Origin: SPCO01 sp964579825
GTDB lineage: Bacteria; Chloroflexota; Limnocylindria; Limnocylindrales; CSP1-4
Length of the DNA: 64,000 nucleotides
Reading direction: 5' to 3'
Assembly (NCBI GenBank): GCA_964579825.1
Contig: CAZOHT010000016.1
Location: 1-64,000 of the forward strand
Positions 15,941 through 23,891 of this stretch are shown in pieces. The notes beneath the pieces were generated by a model. It was not told where the DNA came from. It saw nothing but the letters and a program-made list of their open reading frames with translations, and did not search any database. The position numbers and the translations under genes were made by a program. Within the stretch, counting starts at the first letter, position 1. The number at the start of each line of letters is the position of its first letter.

Positions 15941-16821
15941 CCGACTTCACCTGGTCGAACTCCAAGCACAAGTCTTTCGAGGACTGCCGCCGCGCCTGGT
16001 ACTGGAACTACTACGGCTTCCAGACCAACCCCCAGGCCAAGAAGCTGAAGTACCTGACCAACGTCCTGTTCTGGGGCGGCAACCTCGTCCATAACGCCCT
16101 CGAGCGATACCTCAAGGATCTGCAGGCGGGCGAGAACCCGATCACGACGCCGGAGGCGATCGACGCCTTCATCCGCAACGTCACCCACGTCGTGGCCCGG
16201 AACGACTGGCAGATGTCGGAGGCCAACCGTGGCCGCTTCCGCCTGTTCGAGCATCACTACGGCGTCCCGGTCAGCCAGGAGGACAAGAAGGTCCTGATCG
16301 GGTTGGTCGCGACGTGCCTGAAGAACTTCTTCGCCAGCGAGATGCACGCCGAGATCGCGAATGGCGACATCGAGTTCCTGACGATCGAGGACCTCTTCAA
16401 GTTCGAGGTCGAGGGGATCACCGTCACCGGGAAGATGGACCTCGCGTACCGCCGGCGCTCCGACGGCCGGGTCATCATCGTGGACTGGAAGACGGCCAAG
16501 AACCCCGACAGCTGGACCGCCATCAACAAGGTCCAGGTCGCGGTCTACGCCCTCTACGCCTTCCAGGCGGGCTGGGCCGAGAAGGTCGACCAGATCGACA
16601 CCGTCCTGGCCTATCTCGCCATCCCGGAGTGGAAGAAGCGCGTCCTGACGCTCGAGGACTTCTGCGAGGCCAAGGACTTCGTGAAGAAGAGCGGCACCGC
16701 GATGCTCCAGATGGTGGGCGACGAGCCGAACATCGAGGACTTCCCGCAGTGCGGCGTGAACTGGAAGTGCAAGCGGTGCTTCTTCCGCGAGATGTGCTTC
16801 CCCAAGTGGGACGGTCGGTGA
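15937..16821 (+). CDS. PD-(D/E)XK nuclease, RecB/Cas4-like
   Basis: A 294-aa nuclease: SNSKHKSFEDCRRAWYW at the N-terminus, then VTGKMDLAYRR and VIIVDWKTAK carrying the catalytic Asp, Asp and Lys. C-terminal cysteines (CGVNWKCKRC and CF) together with the N-terminal Cys could hold an iron-sulfur cluster, as in Cas4/AddB. Likely a 5'-3' exonuclease working with the annealing protein at 9997. Confidence 0.85.
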   Translation: MTDFTWSNSKHKSFEDCRRAWYWNYYGFQTNPQAKKLKYLTNVLFWGGNLVHNALERYLKDLQAGENPITTPEAIDAFIRNVTHVVARNDWQMSEANRGRFRLFEHHYGVPVSQEDKKVLIGLVATCLKNFFASEMHAEIANGDIEFLTIEDLFKFEVEGITVTGKMDLAYRRRSDGRVIIVDWKTAKNPDSWTAINKVQVAVYALYAFQAGWAEKVDQIDTVLAYLAIPEWKKRVLTLEDFCEAKDFVKKSGTAMLQMVGDEPNIEDFPQCGVNWKCKRCFFREMCFPKWDGR

Positions 16822-17021
16822 CCGAGAAGATCGTGAGGGCGCGGGAGCTGCGACTCTGGCAGCGGTTCCGCACCCTCCACAGCGACCGGCGAGGGTTCGT
16901 CATGCGGACCCGCATCGAGGAGGGCGTGATCGCCCCCTACTGCATGATCGCCGGACGCGACGGAGTCGTGAAGGCGTTCCTACATCCCAAGGTGAAGGTC
17001 GTGATTCAGGAGGAGGACTGA
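16818..17021 (+). CDS. Small basic hypothetical protein (67 aa)
   Basis: GTG overlap start. Arg-rich N-terminal half, beta-rich C-terminal half. No family recognised. Confidence 0.55.
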   Translation: MTEKIVRARELRLWQRFRTLHSDRRGFVMRTRIEEGVIAPYCMIAGRDGVVKAFLHPKVKVVIQEED

Positions 17022-17022
17022 G

Positions 17023-17376
17023 ATGGCCGTGTTTCAGAAGGTCGCGGCGCTGTGGAAGCGCAAGAACGGGACGTACAGCGGGGAGCTGGACCTCGGCGGC
17101 GAGATCAAGCTGCCCGTCTACATCGGTCAGGTCGTGAAGCAGGGCGAGAAGTCCCCGGAGATCGCCCTCATCATCACCGGCCTGTTCAAGGTCGAGGACT
17201 CCGAGAAGGGCATCGTCGCCAAGTCGAAGCTCTTCGCGCCCCCGGGTGCCCCGGAGCGTTCGATCCTCGTGTTCCGCAACAAGAAGGAGAAGGACTCCCA
17301 CCCGGACCTCCGGGTCACCCTCGTCACCGACGACGGCGCCACCCCCGCCGCCGAAGGCGACGCCCCTCCGTTCTAG
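17023..17376 (+). CDS. Possible single-stranded DNA-binding protein (117 aa)
   Basis: A beta-rich body (KNGTYSGELDLGGEIKLP, ALIITGLF, RVTLVTDD) ends in an acidic tail DAPPF. The tail resembles the DDDIPF interaction tip of bacterial SSB. Position right after a RecB-like nuclease and before a strong terminator fits an SSB. The OB fold itself is not proven from sequence. Confidence 0.45.
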   Translation: MAVFQKVAALWKRKNGTYSGELDLGGEIKLPVYIGQVVKQGEKSPEIALIITGLFKVEDSEKGIVAKSKLFAPPGAPERSILVFRNKKEKDSHPDLRVTLVTDDGATPAAEGDAPPF

Positions 17377-17389
17377 ACACCAGCGGGCA

Positions 17390-17421
17390 GGGCGGGGCCT
17401 GAACCCCCACAGGCCCCGCCC
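17390..17421 (+). terminator. Strong hairpin ending the replication operon
   Basis: A perfect 12-bp GC stem (GGGCGGGGCCTG and CAGGCCCCGCCC) with an 8-nt loop. No U-tract follows, so it may be factor-assisted. Confidence 0.65.
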
Positions 17422-17448
17422 GCCACGGATTCCAGGGGTGGAGACAGC

Positions 17449-17985
17449 ATGGAAGGACGCGAGGTCTCGGTGACGCTGACGTGGTACGAGGCGCGGCTCG
17501 CCGCCGGGGTGGGCCTCGAGCGCCAGGTGGCGGCGATGCGGGACGGCCGCCCCGACAAGCACGGGTTCTCCGGCTCAGGCTGGGAGGTTCACCTACACGG
17601 CGCCGGCGCCGAGATGGCGTTCGCGAAGGCCTCCGGGAAGTACTGGGACGGGAGCGTCGATGTCTTCAGGGTGCCGGACGTGGGCGACATCCACGTTCGC
17701 TCCCGCTCCGGAGACGGCCCGCGAGAAGACCTGATCATCAGGTCCGAAGACGACCCGGACGCGCCCTACGTCCTGGTCGTCGGCCGGATGCCGCAGTACG
17801 TCGTGGTTGGCTGGCTGATGGGCCGGGACGCGCGGCGCCAGGAGTGGGTCAAGGACTACGGCGGCAGGCCGCCGGCGTGGTTCGTTCCTCGAGCCGAAAT
17901 GCTCTCGTTCCCGATCACGGCATGGCGTGGCGGGGCTGGGCATGGCGAGGCGGGGCAGGGGTCGTTCGACGCAAACGCATTGTAG
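17449..17985 (+). CDS. Hypothetical protein ending in a translated GGCNN array (178 aa)
   Basis: The central part (GAGAEMAFAKASGKYWDG, then DLIIRSEDDPDAPYVLVVG) resembles a phage family that could be an endonuclease-like fold with conserved Glu and Asp, but no function is established. The last 23 residues (AWRGGAGHGEAGQG) are the translation of a pentamer array and are unlike the rest of the protein, suggesting the array inserted at or captured the gene end. Confidence 0.6.
   Translation: MEGREVSVTLTWYEARLAAGVGLERQVAAMRDGRPDKHGFSGSGWEVHLHGAGAEMAFAKASGKYWDGSVDVFRVPDVGDIHVRSRSGDGPREDLIIRSEDDPDAPYVLVVGRMPQYVVVGWLMGRDARRQEWVKDYGGRPPAWFVPRAEMLSFPITAWRGGAGHGEAGQGSFDANAL
17919..17967 (+). repeat. 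GGCNN pentamer array (a)
   Basis: About eight pentamers with GG phased every 5 nt (GGCAT GGCGT GGCGG GGCTG and so on), ending GGGGTCGTTC. It lies at the 3' end of the upstream gene and 22 nt before the next start. The same element recurs upstream of 19416, 42517 and around 45.7-45.95 kb. Confidence 0.7.
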
Positions 17986-17989
17986 ACCC
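17977..17989 (-). promoter_or_regulatory. 13-bp motif before the XF1762-like gene
   Basis: GCATTGTAGACCC, one position from the reverse complement of the consensus, directly abuts the ATG at 17990. No -10 box in register, so it is perhaps an operator. Confidence 0.5.
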
Positions 17990-18430
17990 ATGAGCATGAG
18001 AGCCAGGCCGTTGACACTCAGGCAGGCGAACGCCTTCGTGGAGGCGCTGCACCGTCACCACAAGCCGTCGAGGGGGCACCGCTTCTCGATCGGCTGCGAG
18101 GTGGGCGGGCGCCTGGTCGGCGCCGTCATCGTGGGCCGCCCGGTCTCGCGCGGCTGTGACCCGTGGCGGACTGCGGAGGTGGCCCGGCTCGTCACCGATG
18201 GGACAAAGAACGCCTGCTCGTTCCTCTACTCGGCGGCGGCGCGCGCCTGCTCCGAGATGGGCTTCGACAAGATCCAGACCTACATCCTCGACACGGAGCC
18301 CGGGACGTCGCTGCGTGCGGCCGGGTGGTCGCTCGCTGGCGTCACGGCGGGGGGGGCTGGAAGCACACGGCCGGGCCTCGGCGTGACGACCAACCGACGT
18401 GCCCGAAGCAACGGTGGGAGAAGGCCCTGA
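17990..18430 (+). CDS. XF1762-family protein, acetyltransferase-like (146 aa)
   Basis: RPLTLRQANAFVEALHRHHK and VGRPVSR match the XF1762 family, phage proteins with a GNAT-like fold. The acceptor is unknown. ATG 17990 or 17996 can start. Confidence 0.75.
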   Translation: MSMRARPLTLRQANAFVEALHRHHKPSRGHRFSIGCEVGGRLVGAVIVGRPVSRGCDPWRTAEVARLVTDGTKNACSFLYSAAARACSEMGFDKIQTYILDTEPGTSLRAAGWSLAGVTAGGAGSTRPGLGVTTNRRARSNGGRRP

Positions 18431-18431
18431 G

Positions 18432-18848
18432 ATGAGCTTCCCCAAGCCGAAGAAGCGACCGAAGCGAAAGCGCGACCGCCGCCCCAGTCGTCGTCGCACG
18501 ACCCGCCGCGACTGCGACCGTCTCTGGTCGAAACTGATCAAGAGGGACGGGGTCTGCTACGGCCTGAAGGTGTTCCCCCGTCACGTCTGCAAGGGGCCGC
18601 TCCAGGCGGCGCACGGGTTCTCGAGGCGGTACGCTGGCACGCGGCACGACCTCCGCAACGGGTTCCCGCTCTGCGCGGCCCTGCATGTCCGGTACACCTA
18701 CGACCCCATCCGATGGGACAACCTGCTTCGGAAGTGGTGGGGGCTCGAGCTCTACGAGGAACTGAAGGCCCTGGCCCTCCAGGTCACGAAGCCGGACTAT
18801 GGAGAGGTGCTCGCGCGGTCGGCGTCCGGAACCAGAGCTCGCGCGTGA
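18432..18848 (+). CDS. NinG-like HNH recombination endonuclease (138 aa)
   Basis: A highly basic N-terminus is followed by LWSKLIKRDGVCY, LQAAHGFSRRY, GTRHDLRNGFPLC and ALHVRYTYDPIRWD, the pattern of lambda NinG and related phage HNH proteins. Probably acts on recombination intermediates. Confidence 0.75.
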   Translation: MSFPKPKKRPKRKRDRRPSRRRTTRRDCDRLWSKLIKRDGVCYGLKVFPRHVCKGPLQAAHGFSRRYAGTRHDLRNGFPLCAALHVRYTYDPIRWDNLLRKWWGLELYEELKALALQVTKPDYGEVLARSASGTRARA

Positions 18849-19018
18849 TGCGGACGCGCCCGATCTTCGATGAGTGGACGGCAGTCATCGAGGTCGAGCA
18901 CGACGACGAGATCTTGTCCGAGGAGCAACTGCACCAGGTCCTCGTCGCCGCCGGACAGCAGGTCGGGATCGGCGACTGGCGACCGCGCTTCGGGCGATTC
19001 TCGGTCGTGACGCTGTAG
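18848..19018 (+). CDS. Small hypothetical protein (56 aa)
   Basis: ATG overlaps the previous stop. It ends with GDWRPRFGRFSVVTL, a C-terminal pattern I have seen in other small phage proteins without known function. Confidence 0.55.
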   Translation: MRTRPIFDEWTAVIEVEHDDEILSEEQLHQVLVAAGQQVGIGDWRPRFGRFSVVTL

Positions 19019-19415
19019 TTCGCGGCTTGTCGAGGCTTGGTTTGCCTTGGCGTGGTACGGCTGGGCCTGGCAAGGGTCGTTCATCGGACCCGGCTCGCGA
19101 GGCAACTCGCGGGTCGGTTCGGATGCGCGGCTCGGCGCGGCATGGCAAGGCTTGGCGCGGCGCGGTACGGCGCGGCAGGGTCCGGCGGGGCTGGGCGCGG
19201 CATGGCATGGGTTCGTTCGGCATCATCAACTCAGGGCGTGGCATGGCGGGGCTCGGCTTGGCGCGGCGCGGCGCGGCTGGGCATGGGTCGTTTCGCACTC
19301 AATCCGGGGCCGCGTGGATTCGCGCGGCCCTGACGCATCGTAGACGCATGGTACACTAGAGTGATGAGGCTCGGCGGGGCTGGGCGAGGTCGGGCGAGGT
19401 GAGGCCTGGCAAGGC
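19019..19415 (+). repeat. GGCNN pentamer arrays (b) before the lysis genes
   Basis: A gene-free interval filled by four arrays at about 19032-19082, 19129-19217, 19235-19293 and 19367-19423, all reading GGCNN rightward. Their 3' ends are similar: GGGTCGTTC, GGGTTCGTTC, GGGTCGTTTC and GGTTCGT. A late-class promoter (19335-19357) sits between the third and fourth. The last array runs into the lysozyme start. Confidence 0.75.
19335..19357 (+). promoter_or_regulatory. Late-class promoter for lysis genes
   Basis: GCATCGTAGACGC (reverse complement of the early motif orientation) at 19335-19347, 4 nt, then the extended -10 TGGTACACT with TACACT at 19352-19357. No TTGACA. The spacing matches the promoters at 42724, 42879, 60177 and 62427. 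Confidence 0.75.
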
Positions 19416-20009
19416 ATGGTTCGTATGAAGCAACCAACGAGTCGGGCGGCATACGAGGCGGGACTGGCCTGGATTCTCCGGGCCGAGAAGGGGTTCGTCA
19501 ACAACCCTCGAGACCCGGGCGGTGCCACCAACATGGGCATCAGCCTGCGGACGATCGTCAACCTGAGGGACGTGGACGGACAACTACAGTTCGATGTCGA
19601 TGGCGACGGCGACGTGGATGCTCGCGATGTCGAGCTCTTGGCCGCACGTCCCGACTTGGTCGAGGAGCACTACCACACCGAGTACTGGCGGCCAGCAGGC
19701 TGCGACCTCATCGTGTGGCCTCACAGCCTGTTCGTCTTCGACTGCGCGGTTCACAGTGGGCCAAGGGTCGCGATCGTAACGGCGCAACGCGCGCTCCGCG
19801 TGAGCGCCGACGGGAAGGTGGGGCCGGAGACTGCGACGGCCGCAGCGCGAATGGACCCAGCTGAGTTCGCGGCCCGGTTCGTAGCGGAGCGCGTCGAACT
19901 GTTCCGGGCGATCGTCGCCCGGAGGCCCGACCAGGCCGAGTTCTTCCGGGGCTGGGTGGCACGCCAGGTCCACCTCGTGGCCGAAGCCATCATCGTTCGC
20001 CCCCGATGA
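19416..20009 (+). CDS. Endolysin, GH108 N-acetylmuramidase with EF-hand-like insert
   Basis: A 197-aa protein with AEKGFVNNPRDPGGATNMGI, the GH108 catalytic motif (Glu24), and a C-terminal muramidase-associated binding region. Between them is VDGDGDVDARDVELL, a Ca-binding dockerin/EF-hand-like loop, unusual for this family. No signal peptide, so it relies on the holin. First gene after the late promoter. ATG 19416 or 19425 start; the pentamer array overlaps the start. Confidence 0.85.
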   Translation: MVRMKQPTSRAAYEAGLAWILRAEKGFVNNPRDPGGATNMGISLRTIVNLRDVDGQLQFDVDGDGDVDARDVELLAARPDLVEEHYHTEYWRPAGCDLIVWPHSLFVFDCAVHSGPRVAIVTAQRALRVSADGKVGPETATAAARMDPAEFAARFVAERVELFRAIVARRPDQAEFFRGWVARQVHLVAEAIIVRPR

Positions 20010-20197
20010 CGCGGCGCTGGATCTCGACTGTGCGGGACGGCTCCCTGCTGGCGATCTGCAGGATGTGCAAGAGGGAAACGCATGACAGGCGGGACCTCGA
20101 CCGATGCCCGGCTGGCTGTGAACGAAAAGAGGAGAAGCTGAATGTCGAAGCGAAGAAGCGTCGTCCACAGGCTCGCGCTGGCACTCTGTTTGGGTAG
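20006..20197 (+). CDS. Small CxxC protein (63 aa), uncertain
   Basis: ATG overlaps the endolysin stop. Cys pairs (CRMC and CPAGC) suggest a zinc site. It overlaps the lipoprotein gene by 56 nt, more than other overlaps here, so the end of the frame or the gene itself is doubtful. Confidence 0.4.
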   Translation: MTRRWISTVRDGSLLAICRMCKRETHDRRDLDRCPAGCERKEEKLNVEAKKRRPQARAGTLFG

Positions 20198-21560
20198 CCT
20201 CGCGCTCGTCGTTGCCTGCACGCCGAAGCGCCCGCCCGTCGTCAAGCCGACGCCGCCGCCTCCGGTCGTGACGGACGGCACGCCGGCGAAGGGCACGCCG
20301 GTCGCGCCGGAGCGCCTCCTGCGGCCCGCGCCGGGCGCGCGCGTCGCGATCGGTGGCGTCCAGTTCGACGCCTTCATGGCCGTGCCCTGCTGCAACACCT
20401 TCCGGATCGACGGGGTGGAGCAGAACAGCCGGTGGCCGATGGCGTCCGAGAGGTGGATGGACTACACGGGCCAGTACGGCGCGAACATGTTCCACTTCCG
20501 CCTCGGACCGTTCATCGCCTCCGAGGAGGTCGAGGTCGAGTGGGTGGACGTGGGCGGCGCCTACATCCCGGGTACGCTCGACTGGAATCCGAAGTTCTGG
20601 CAGAAGGTCCGTGACCTCACCTGCCACGCCCACAAGATGGGTGCGCTGGTCGAGGTCGTGCCGATCGACACCTGGGCCTGCAAGTACAGCCAGGCCGGCA
20701 ACACCTACATGCCGTGGCCGAAGGCCGCGATCGACGCCTGCGGGCGCCGTCCGGAGGCCGAGGCCGAGCGGTTCATCCGCAAGGCCGTCGAGGAGCTCGG
20801 GTGCTTCGGCAACGTGATCTGGTCGACCGACGTCGAGGGCGGCAACGTCCAGGGGCGGACCCCGGAGTGGTTCCTCTGGGTCCAGAGCGTGATCCGCGAC
20901 GAGGAGCAGAAGAGCGGCTGCGGGTTCGTTCACATGGTCGGGACGAACAGCCGCATCCCCGAGGTCGAGGGCCGGGTCGACTACGTCCAGACGCACGAGC
21001 GGACGACCTTGAGCTCGCCGATCGCCGGTAGGTGGACGATCAACAACGAGCGCAACCCGGAGTTCCCGCCGGACGTGGAGGCCGGGAACTTCGCTGTCGC
21101 CCGTGGCGTCGGGCTGGCCTGGGCGTTCTGGCGGGCCGGGATGGAGGATGACGCCTTCACGGCCACCCTCGAGAAGTTCAGGGAGGTGGCGCGCGGCGCC
21201 GCCCCGCCCCCGCAGCCCGGCGGGTGCTTCGCGCCCGGCCCGGACGACGAGCGGTGGATCACCAACCCTCCGCCACTGACTCCGGCACAGCGCCCGACCC
21301 AACTGACTGCGGCCATCAACGCCGCGAAGGAGGCGGTCGGTGATCGGTGCGGCCAGAACATCCAGGAGTCCCTGGCCCTCGTCGCCGGCAGACTGCGCGA
21401 GCAGGGCCTGTGCGCCTCCGGGCCGTGGGTCGACGCCGTCGTGGTCCGGGCGCCGGACGGGCTGTGGGAGGAACACCACGTCGTCGCCTACACCGACAAG
21501 TGCTTCACCCAGACCCGCAACGGCTACAAGGGTGCGTGGCGGTACGGAGGTGACAAGTGA
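20142..21560 (+). CDS. Lipoprotein with TIM-barrel glycoside hydrolase-like domain
   Basis: A 472-aa protein. The N-terminus is a lipoprotein signal with a lipobox ending VVAC (Cys26), then a proline-rich linker. The body (residues 60-350) reads like a cellulase-type TIM barrel: NMFHFRLGPF, ALVEVVPIDTW, NVIWSTDVEGG with an acidic pair, and WTINNERN. The C-terminal 100 residues contain two further Cys. It probably sits on the membrane surface and acts on a wall or capsule glycan during lysis or lysogeny. The exact GH family is not certain. Confidence 0.6.
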   Translation: MSKRRSVVHRLALALCLGSLALVVACTPKRPPVVKPTPPPPVVTDGTPAKGTPVAPERLLRPAPGARVAIGGVQFDAFMAVPCCNTFRIDGVEQNSRWPMASERWMDYTGQYGANMFHFRLGPFIASEEVEVEWVDVGGAYIPGTLDWNPKFWQKVRDLTCHAHKMGALVEVVPIDTWACKYSQAGNTYMPWPKAAIDACGRRPEAEAERFIRKAVEELGCFGNVIWSTDVEGGNVQGRTPEWFLWVQSVIRDEEQKSGCGFVHMVGTNSRIPEVEGRVDYVQTHERTTLSSPIAGRWTINNERNPEFPPDVEAGNFAVARGVGLAWAFWRAGMEDDAFTATLEKFREVARGAAPPPQPGGCFAPGPDDERWITNPPPLTPAQRPTQLTAAINAAKEAVGDRCGQNIQESLALVAGRLREQGLCASGPWVDAVVVRAPDGLWEEHHVVAYTDKCFTQTRNGYKGAWRYGGDK

Positions 21561-21856
21561 GGCTCCGCCTGGCCGTCTACTTCGCGGTCATCCTCGTACT
21601 CGGCGTCGCGGCGTTCGGCGGGTCCACCGGGAAGGCGCCCGAGCCGACCGTCCATCGCTACAAGGTGGTCTTCGGCGACGGCAACGCGGGGACATTCGAC
21701 GGGACCTCGATCAAGTCGAACGGGTTCTGTGTCGAGATCCAACTGAACGGCCGGCTCGACACCATCGTGTGTGGGGCGCGGTACGTCACGGAGATGATCC
21801 CCGGCGCGGAGCCCGCCCCCGAGCCGCCCGCCTCCGACAGGGGGGCCTCGAGATGA
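21557..21856 (+). CDS. Small exported or membrane-anchored protein (99 aa)
   Basis: GTG overlap start. One N-terminal hydrophobic segment (LAVYFAVILVLGVAAFGG) serves as signal or anchor. The outer domain carries two Cys (GFCVE and IVCGA). It could be a spanin-like or lysis accessory protein; unproven. Confidence 0.55.
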   Translation: MRLRLAVYFAVILVLGVAAFGGSTGKAPEPTVHRYKVVFGDGNAGTFDGTSIKSNGFCVEIQLNGRLDTIVCGARYVTEMIPGAEPAPEPPASDRGASR

Positions 21857-22272
21857 GCTCCAGCATGGGAACGTACAGCACGACGAAGTTCGACCCGGCG
21901 TCCGTCTCGCGCCAGATCGACTCGATGATCGCGGCCATCCCGCCGCACCAACGGGTCGCGATCGTGGTGTCGGCCGACCTCCCGACGAAGAAGGGGAGCG
22001 CCGCCCTGATGATCCGGGTCGGCGACCACTTCGCCTTCGTGGCCCGGGGCAGCAAGACGGTCGGCGGCGGGGTCGACGGGGACGTGAGTGCCCGCATCTC
22101 CTTCCTGGTCGGTCCCCGGCAGTTGTCCGGCGACCAGGAGGAACTGACGCGCGCCGAGGTCGTCTCGCTCTTCCGAGAGCGGGGCAACGGGTGGCTGCAG
22201 TCGCACATCAAGACCTGGCTGGCCCTCCACGACTTCGACGTGTACCTCGACCCTGGTGGGTGGCTGGCGTGA
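21853..22272 (+). CDS. Hypothetical protein (139 aa)
   Basis: ATGA overlap with the previous gene. Soluble alpha/beta protein without recognised motif. Coupled to the following HNH gene (GTGA). Confidence 0.55.
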   Translation: MSSSMGTYSTTKFDPASVSRQIDSMIAAIPPHQRVAIVVSADLPTKKGSAALMIRVGDHFAFVARGSKTVGGGVDGDVSARISFLVGPRQLSGDQEELTRAEVVSLFRERGNGWLQSHIKTWLALHDFDVYLDPGGWLA

Positions 22273-22694
22273 CCAGGAAGGAGTGGGACGAGGAGCTCGC
22301 CAAGCCATGCTGGCTGTGGAAGGCGACGCGCAAGAACAACGGGTACGGTGTCATGCATCAGGGTGGTCGGCTCCTCCACGCGCACCGGGTCATCTACGAA
22401 ATGATGCGAGGCCCGATACCTGCCGGGTTGGTCCTAGACCATATCTGTCGGCAGAGGGGCTGTGTCAACCCGGGCCATCTGCGCGCCGTGACGAACCACG
22501 AAAACATGCTCGCTCCCGGGTCGCGCAACTTCATCGTCGCCCACATCGCCAAGACGCACTGCCCGAAGGGCCACCCATACAGCGAGGACAACACGCGGCA
22601 CAGGCCACGTCAGGGTCGACTCTGCCGGACATGCCACCGCAATAGGGAGTCCATTCGGCGGGCCGTGCGTCGCGCCGGGGTGGGCGCAGCATGA
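22269..22694 (+). CDS. HNH homing endonuclease (141 aa)
   Basis: CWLWKATRKNNGYGV, HAHRVIYEMMRGPIP, VLDHICRQRGCVNPGHL and a C-terminal zinc knuckle (CPKGH and CRTC) define a NUMOD-like HNH nuclease. Inserted in the lysis cassette just before the holin-like gene; it is probably a selfish element. Confidence 0.85.
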   Translation: MTRKEWDEELAKPCWLWKATRKNNGYGVMHQGGRLLHAHRVIYEMMRGPIPAGLVLDHICRQRGCVNPGHLRAVTNHENMLAPGSRNFIVAHIAKTHCPKGHPYSEDNTRHRPRQGRLCRTCHRNRESIRRAVRRAGVGAA

Positions 22695-23179
22695 ACAGGA
22701 GAGAGTGGGACGCGCTCGTGGAGCGTAGGATCGCCGCCCATCTCCGTGAGTATCCCGGTCGCGGCGCCGCTGCGGCCATGCGGTGGGCGAACGAGACGAT
22801 GGTGAAGGACTACGGGCTGCGGCCCGCAGAGACCAAGCCCCAGAGCGACGAGGCCCGCGCTCCGTGGTGGCTGCGGATTGGCGTGGGCCTCGCAGGAGGA
22901 GACATGGCGAACGTGTTGAAGGTCGTGCTGAGATTCGGGCCGCTCGTCGCGGCGGCGGCGCTCGGGCTGGCGGCGGTCCTCGAGCCGATCATCCCCGGCT
23001 ACACCGGGATCGTGACCCAGGTCCTGAGCTTCCTCGGGATCGTCGGCGTGAGCGCGGACGCGGAGGTCGTGCAGGCCCTCGCCACCTTCGTGGCCGGCAT
23101 CACGGCCCTCGTCGGGGTGGTCCGGAAGACCTGGGCGCTCATCCAGCCGAAGTACTTCCCGCCGAAACCGACGGCGTAG
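22691..23179 (+). CDS. Holin-like membrane protein with internal start
   Basis: A 162-aa frame. The C-terminal 91 residues start at an internal ATG 22904 with a perfect AGGAGG site and hold two hydrophobic segments (FGPLVAAAALGLAAVL, and VVQALATFVAGITALVGVV), typical of a small holin. The N-terminal 70 residues are a soluble helical extension starting at ATG 22691. Either two products are made or only the short holin is functional. Confidence 0.6.
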   Translation: MNRREWDALVERRIAAHLREYPGRGAAAAMRWANETMVKDYGLRPAETKPQSDEARAPWWLRIGVGLAGGDMANVLKVVLRFGPLVAAAALGLAAVLEPIIPGYTGIVTQVLSFLGIVGVSADAEVVQALATFVAGITALVGVVRKTWALIQPKYFPPKPTA

Positions 23180-23194
23180 TCCGTTCCGGTTCGT

Positions 23195-23222
23195 CCCCTG
23201 TTCCGCCGCGCGCGGAACGGGG
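23195..23222 (+). terminator. Hairpin after holin-like gene
   Basis: CCCCTGTTCCGC pairs with GCGGAACGGGG with one bulged T and a 5-nt loop. No clear U-tract follows. Confidence 0.55.
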
Positions 23223-23312
23223 GCTGTTGCGGGCCATCTGGCGATGACCTGGGTCTCATACGCCCGGAGACTGTGTTCGATTCACAGGCCCGCTACCAAC
23301 CCGAGGAGAGTC

Positions 23313-23891
23313 ATGGCGAAGACCGCGAGAGAGATCAAGGGCCACACGAAGAACTCGAACCGTGGCACCCAGAGGGGCGCGATTCAGATCGAGGAGTCGG
23401 TCAAGAAGTACGGCTTCGGCCGCTCGATCGTGGTGGACAAGAACGACATCACCGTGGCTGGCAATCATCTGCTGGACGAGGCCCACAAGCGCAACGCCAA
23501 GATCCGGGTGGTGGAGACCGACGGTAGTGAGCTGGTCGTCGTGAAGCGTGTGGACCTCGACCTCGACAGCGAGATGGACAAGCGCGCGGTCGAGTACGCG
23601 ATCGTTGACAACCGCAGTTCACAGGTTGGCCTCGAGTGGGACATCGACCAGCTCCGCGAGGAGATCGGGGCGGGCGCCGACCTCTCGGCGTTCTTCCGCC
23701 CCGACGAACTGGTCGAGGAGATGGAGAAGCAGGCGCAGGCCGGAGCCGGCGGCGGCACCTACACCGTGAAGCTGGTCTTCACGAAGGAGCAGTCGGAGGA
23801 GTTCGGCCTCCTGGTCGAGGCCCTCGGCCGGAACAAGCTCGAGCTCGCCGAGATCGTCCTCGACGCCCTGCGGGTCGCGAGCGAGAAGTAG
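23313..23891 (+). CDS. ParB/Srx-like phage protein (192 aa)
   Basis: An N-terminal ParB-like domain with AIQIEESVKKYGF, DITVAGNHLLDEAHKR and EYAIVDNRSSQVG, then an acidic helical C-terminus. Similar proteins occur near terminase or methyltransferase genes and may bind DNA or cut it. ATG 23313 follows CGAGGAGAGTC. Confidence 0.7.
   Translation: MAKTAREIKGHTKNSNRGTQRGAIQIEESVKKYGFGRSIVVDKNDITVAGNHLLDEAHKRNAKIRVVETDGSELVVVKRVDLDLDSEMDKRAVEYAIVDNRSSQVGLEWDIDQLREEIGAGADLSAFFRPDELVEEMEKQAQAGAGGGTYTVKLVFTKEQSEEFGLLVEALGRNKLELAEIVLDALRVASEK

Noticed and set aside
17919..17967. Pentamer array as a CRISPR or tRNA-like element
   Set aside because: No repeat-spacer structure and no cloverleaf; only 5-nt phasing.
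19584..21479. 631-codon minus-strand frame opposite endolysin and lipoprotein
   Set aside because: Shadow; the plus strand carries GH108 and lipobox motifs and the late promoter.
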